Assembly (NCBI GenBank): GCA_964514415.1
Contig: CAZEQL010000010.1
Location: 1-26,723 of the forward strand
DNA length: 26,723 nucleotides
Direction: 5' to 3'
Source: CAZEQL01 sp964514415
GTDB lineage: Bacteria; Chloroflexota; Dehalococcoidia; GIF9; AB-539-J10
Made by a program: the position numbers and the translations under genes. The notes beneath the pieces were generated by a model. The model had not been told where the DNA came from. It ran no database searches and was given only the letters and a program-made list of their open reading frames with translations. Positions within the stretch are counted from its first letter, which is position 1. The number at the start of each line of letters is the position of its first letter. This document shows, one piece after another, positions 23,809 to 26,723 of this stretch.

Positions 23809-23850
23809 TTGACTTAATTGACTGAGTAATGATATTATATATAGTATCAT
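23809..23850 (+). promoter_or_regulatory. hicA promoter with overlapping palindromic operator
   Basis: TTGACT (23809-23814), 18-base spacer, and TATTAT (23833-23838). A 22-base near-perfect palindrome occupies 23829-23850 (arms ATGATA and TATCAT, 20 of 22 positions symmetric) and covers the -10 box. It ends 11 bases before the hicA ATG. This is the expected place for HicB autorepression through its RHH domain (inference). A second TTGACT lies at 23818. Confidence 0.55.
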
Positions 23851-23861
23851 AAGGGTGATGG

Positions 23862-24122
23862 ATGACTCGAATTGAAAAACTGGTAGAGCTCTTCTTAAGG
23901 GAGCCGCCAGAGGTTTCATTTCAAGATGTGGTTAGGGTATTGGAGGCATTTGGATATAAGGAGCGACCCTCTACAAGTGGACACAGAGTCTTTACCAAAG
24001 CTGACGAGTATCCTATTACTGTGCCCACGGTTAAAGGTCGCCGAGTAAAGCGAGTCTATGTGAGAAAGATTGTAGAACGCTTAGGATTGGAGGAATGGCA
24101 TGAGAAGCAACACAATTCGTAA
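23862..24122 (+). CDS. hicA: HicA-like mRNA interferase toxin
   Basis: 86 aa with the dsRNA-binding-like HicA/YcfA fold. The catalytic histidine is in SGHRVF (H41), followed by ITVPTVKGRRVKRVYVRKIV, matching the family's vtvP...l..gtlr.Il pattern. The N-terminal helix region of about 20 residues is a little longer than in minimal HicA. It cleaves mRNA or tmRNA unless bound by HicB. The ATG has AAGGGTG upstream. It overlaps hicB by 23 bases, as is common when the toxin gene comes first. Confidence 0.82.
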   Translation: MTRIEKLVELFLREPPEVSFQDVVRVLEAFGYKERPSTSGHRVFTKADEYPITVPTVKGRRVKRVYVRKIVERLGLEEWHEKQHNS

Positions 24123-24624
24123 AGACCTGGATTTTTATCTGAATCTACATTATCCAGTCACCGTTCATGCGGACTCTGAGGGTGGCTTCGTTGCTGAGAT
24201 TGAGGAACTTCCCGGTTGTATGACTCAGAGCGAAACTTTAGAGGAGGTCTTTGAAGCTATTGAGGATGCTCGACGTGGCTGGATTCAAGTGGCTTATGAG
24301 GACAGTCAAGTCATCCCTTTGCCTAGAGATTTAGAGGAATATAGTGGAAAGATATTGATAAGAATTCCCAAGAGTCTTCACCGCGATTTATCTCATGCTG
24401 CTAAACGAGAGGGAGTAAGCTTAAATCAATATATCACCAGCCTGGTAGCAGCGGGAGTTCGTGGGGATGTCGTGGCAGAAAAAATGGAGGCTGTCCTCTC
24501 TAAGATTCAACTTTTATCCCAACCGAAGAGTGCGCTGCTCTTTGCCAAGTTTGGCGTTAAAGAAGAACCACGCCAGTTTTCGGAAATTGAGGTCCTACCA
24601 CGACAGGAACTGGCTAGGAGATAG
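24100..24624 (+). CDS. hicB: HicB-like antitoxin with C-terminal ribbon-helix-helix domain
   Basis: 174 aa. Residues about 17-70 form the HicB RNase H-like domain (YPVTVHADSEGGFVAEIEEL, PGCMTQSETLEEVFEAI). Residues about 84-119 form an RHH DNA-binding domain (KILIRIPKSLHRDLSHAAKR, then EGVSLNQYITSLV). A tail of about 50 residues follows that I cannot assign. The long form fits a repressor of its own operon. It overlaps hicA by 23 bases, and its end carries the ribosome binding site (AGGAGAT) of the next gene. Confidence 0.85.
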   Translation: MRSNTIRKDLDFYLNLHYPVTVHADSEGGFVAEIEELPGCMTQSETLEEVFEAIEDARRGWIQVAYEDSQVIPLPRDLEEYSGKILIRIPKSLHRDLSHAAKREGVSLNQYITSLVAAGVRGDVVAEKMEAVLSKIQLLSQPKSALLFAKFGVKEEPRQFSEIEVLPRQELARR

Positions 24625-24629
24625 ACCAA

Positions 24630-24905
24630 ATGGTATATGTAGTATCCTACGATTTGTGCAAGCCAGGGCAGGATTATAAAGGCTTATTTGACGAACTGCA
24701 GGCATCCCCCAGTTGGTGGCATTATTTAGAATCTACCTGGTTAATTGCAACGTCCGAGAGCGCGAGCGAGCTTTATAATCGTCTCCGGGGGCATCTAGAC
24801 GGAGGCGATAGGCTCCTTATCATTCAGGCGGGAACAGATATGCAAGGATGGCTTCCCAAAGAAGCTTGGGAGTGGATTGAGCGAGAGTTGCTTGGTGTGC
24901 GATGA
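24630..24905 (+). CDS. Cas2/SinR-like small protein, third gene of the hicAB unit
   Basis: 91 aa. The start MVYVVSYDLCKPGQDYKGLF, the central WWHYLESTWLIAT and the end GWLPKEAWEWIERELL match a small family often annotated as SinR family, with a ferredoxin-like fold related to Cas2/VapD (recalled from memory, not searched). There are no cas genes or CRISPR repeats nearby, so it is not acting as an adaptation Cas2 here. The start is 5 bases after hicB with AGGAGAT well placed, so it is very likely co-translated with hicAB. Nuclease activity is not demonstrable from the sequence. Confidence 0.75.
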   Translation: MVYVVSYDLCKPGQDYKGLFDELQASPSWWHYLESTWLIATSESASELYNRLRGHLDGGDRLLIIQAGTDMQGWLPKEAWEWIERELLGVR

Positions 24906-24977
24906 TTGCTAGCATAACACGCAAATTTGTTTGTTACCATTTGAGTTCGAGACCAAATTAAGAGGAGGTGACTATAA

Positions 24978-25232
24978 ATGGAAAATGAGAATCGACAAGG
25001 TGTTGGGTGGGCAGCAGTAACTGCTTTGTCTGGTATTATAGCTGTTTTAATTCCACATCCTATCCCCAAGCTAGTTGCTTTATCAGCATCAATAGTTACG
25101 GGAACCATGGCTGTGGATTGCTTCAGCAGCAGCGCTGAAGCTGCCTATCAGCAGTTAGCTACTCGCCGAGAGTATCGCCAACTGCTAGCGCACGTTTACT
25201 CTGTAAGTCGGGCTAAGCTTGTAAGGGCATAG
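24978..25232 (+). CDS. small membrane-associated protein of unknown function
   Basis: 84 aa. ATG with a strong GAGGAGGTGA ribosome binding site. Residues about 9-46 form two closely spaced hydrophobic stretches (WAAVTALSGIIAVLIPHPIP, then KLVALSASIVTGTMAV). They are followed by a polar, arginine-rich C-terminal helix (YQQLATRREYRQLLAHVYSV). The stop is 5 bases before the methyltransferase ATG, so the two are probably one transcript. I do not recognise the family. A small accessory or phage-type membrane protein is possible. Confidence 0.6.
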   Translation: MENENRQGVGWAAVTALSGIIAVLIPHPIPKLVALSASIVTGTMAVDCFSSSAEAAYQQLATRREYRQLLAHVYSVSRAKLVRA

Positions 25233-25237
25233 CAAGC

Positions 25238-26723
25238 ATGGAAAACGATAAGAGGTTCACTGAGCTTATATGGGCTGGCAAGCATGATGATGCGGGTAAC
25301 CTCCGACCGATAGAGCGAATTGCCCTGCCTTTCCAGGTTATTGAAACCATCAACCAATCCCGAGCTACCCGTGAGAGAGAACCTCTCCTCGCTGGCTTAC
25401 CCCCTTTGCCCCTCTTTGAGGGAGGGATGGAACAACCATCTTGGCGCAACAAGCTCATCTGGGGCGATAACAAGTATGTGCTGGCATCCCTCATTGAGGG
25501 CGACCCCACCATTGGCTTGGAGTCGATGAAGGGGAAAATCAACCTCATCTATATTGACCCACCCTTTGATACCGGCGATGACTTCAGCTTCAGGGTAAGG
25601 GTGGGGGATGAGGAGGTGGCAAAGCGGCCCTCCATTATTGAGCAGAAAGCCTATAACGATACCTGGGGCAGGGGCACCGATTCCTACCTCCAGATGATGT
25701 ATGAACGGTTGGACATGATGCGAGATTTGCTATCTGATAATGGCTCTATCTATGTCCATTTAGACTGGCATGTGGGACACTATGTGAAGCTGTTGATGGA
25801 TGAGGTATTTGGAAAGGACAATTTCAGGAATGAAATTGTATGGTGTTATACAGGTCCAAGGAAAACACCACGAGCTTTTTCAAGAAAGCACGATATCATA
25901 CTCCTTTATTCCAAAACTCAGGATTATACTTTTAACCAATTGACAATACCCCATAAAAGTGGTCTTCATGACACAGGTCAAGTTGAGACTTTTGGAAGAT
26001 TGAGAGAAGAGCGAATTTCTCAAGAACAAATGGAGGAAATAAGAAAATTGGAGGGGAGAGGCAAAGTAATGGAGGACTGGTGGATTGATATTTGGGCAAC
26101 GGAAAGATATAGAAAGGAGTTATTAGGCTTCGAGACCCAAAAGCCCGAAGCCCTTCTAGACCGTATCCTCAAAGCCTCATCCAATCGTGGCGACCTTGTA
26201 GCCGACCTCTTCTGTGGCTCGGGGACAGCCTTGGCTGTTGCTGAGAAATTGGGGAGGCGATGGATTGGCTGCGATTTGGGGCGGTTTGCCATCCACACCA
26301 CCAGAAAGCGCCTGCTGGACATCCCCGATTGCCAGCCCTTTGAAATCTTAAATCTGGGCAGATATGAGCGAAGATACTGGCAGGTGAATGTGATAAACGG
26401 CGGCAAAAAGGATGATAGGAAGGCTATCTTTGAGTATTTAGCCTTTATCGTTGAGCTTTATCATGCCCAACCAGTGGTTGGCTTTTCTCACCTCCACGGC
26501 AGGAAAGGGGGAAGGATGGTTCATGTAGGAGCTTCCGATGCCCCGGTTACCCACTCCGAGATTGCTGATGCCTTGAAGGAGTGCTCGGCTAACCGGTTCA
26601 ACGCCCTGGATGTGCTGGGTTGGGAATGGGAGATGGGGCTCCACGATGTCTATGAATCGGACGCTAAAAGGGAAGGCGTTGACCTACGACTTCTACAGAT
26701 TCCCCGTGAGGTGATGGACAAAA
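25238..26723 (+). CDS. site-specific DNA methyltransferase, beta class (type III Mod-like), 5' part
   Basis: Open from ATG 25238 to the window end: 495 codons, no stop. Motif IV (IDPPFDTGDDF, D107-P-P-F110) precedes the AdoMet motif I (DLFCGSGTALAVAEKLGRRW, D323-G329). This is the beta-class order seen in N6-adenine or N4-cytosine methyltransferases such as type III Mod subunits. The DPPF form points to N6-adenine (inference). The stretch between them (about residues 190-300) should be the target-recognition domain. Its DNA, about 25800-26140, is visibly AT-rich (several 60-base rows near 37% G+C) against 55-62% in parts of the flanks, suggesting exchange of this domain. Residues beyond 380 continue conserved-looking. 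Any restriction subunit would lie past the window. Confidence 0.85.
   Translation, partial: MENDKRFTELIWAGKHDDAGNLRPIERIALPFQVIETINQSRATREREPLLAGLPPLPLFEGGMEQPSWRNKLIWGDNKYVLASLIEGDPTIGLESMKGKINLIYIDPPFDTGDDFSFRVRVGDEEVAKRPSIIEQKAYNDTWGRGTDSYLQMMYERLDMMRDLLSDNGSIYVHLDWHVGHYVKLLMDEVFGKDNFRNEIVWCYTGPRKTPRAFSRKHDIILLYSKTQDYTFNQLTIPHKSGLHDTGQVETFGRLREERISQEQMEEIRKLEGRGKVMEDWWIDIWATERYRKELLGFETQKPEALLDRILKASSNRGDLVADLFCGSGTALAVAEKLGRRWIGCDLGRFAIHTTRKRLLDIPDCQPFEILNLGRYERRYWQVNVINGGKKDDRKAIFEYLAFIVELYHAQPVVGFSHLHGRKGGRMVHVGASDAPVTHSEIADALKECSANRFNALDVLGWEWEMGLHDVYESDAKREGVDLRLLQIPREVMDK

Noticed and set aside
22693..26723. CRISPR array or cas locus suggested by the Cas2-like protein
   Set aside because: No regularly spaced repeats and no cas1 or effector genes were seen in the window.

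Overview
The window looks like a chromosome segment from an uncultured anaerobic bacterium, most likely Chloroflexota of the Dehalococcoidia type. This is an inference from the gene order (thrS-infC-rpmI-rplT-pheS-pheT next to proS-ispG-rseP-dxr-cdsA-frr-tsf-rpsB and tRNA-tuf-rpmG-secE-nusG-rplK-rplA-rplJ-rplL), a ThrRS without a TGS domain, a short EF-Ts, a four-cysteine cluster in EF-Tu, and dispersed short repeats of the 'GTCATTGCGA..GAAGCAATC' kind. About 22.7 kb is housekeeping translation and envelope/isoprenoid DNA. The last 4 kb is accessory.

Layout. (1) 1-900, plus strand: two small unknown genes behind a strong promoter, then tRNA-Val(GAC) with its own promoter. (2) 1079-7569, plus strand: thrS, infC, rpmI, rplT, pheS, pheT. 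infC has no canonical start codon and appears to begin at AUU, as in E. coli. A decayed dispersed repeat lies between pheS and pheT. (3) 15747-7566, minus strand: rpsB, tsf, frr, cdsA, dxr, rseP, ispG, proS. The last four are chained by stop/start overlaps. pyrH and uppS, usual members of this cluster, are absent. proS carries an in-frame stretch that looks like a dispersed repeat. (4) 15851-21156, plus strand: tRNA-Thr(TGT), tRNA-Tyr(GTA), tRNA-Thr(GGT), tuf, rpmG, secE, nusG, rplK, rplA; then a promoter plus L10 leader, rplJ, an N-terminally extended rplL, and a small membrane protein. (5) 22692-21160, minus strand: a comM/YifB-type AAA+ protein.

(6) 22.7-26.7 kb, plus strand: an accessory island holding a relic of an XRE-type HTH gene, a VapBC toxin-antitoxin pair, a HicAB pair with a palindromic operator and a closely coupled third gene for a Cas2/SinR-like protein, a small membrane protein, and the 5' part of a beta-class DNA methyltransferase that runs off the window. 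The methyltransferase has an AT-rich central block between GC-rich flanks, which fits an exchanged target-recognition domain.

How the genes work together: the core supplies three aminoacyl-tRNA synthetases (Thr, Phe, Pro), initiation, elongation and recycling factors, ribosomal proteins, SecE/NusG and two MEP-pathway enzymes. No CRISPR array and no full-length insertion sequence was seen. The best candidates for something undescribed are the hicA-hicB-Cas2-like trio, the small membrane protein/methyltransferase pair and the repeat-derived segment in ProRS. None of these is proven novel from sequence alone.
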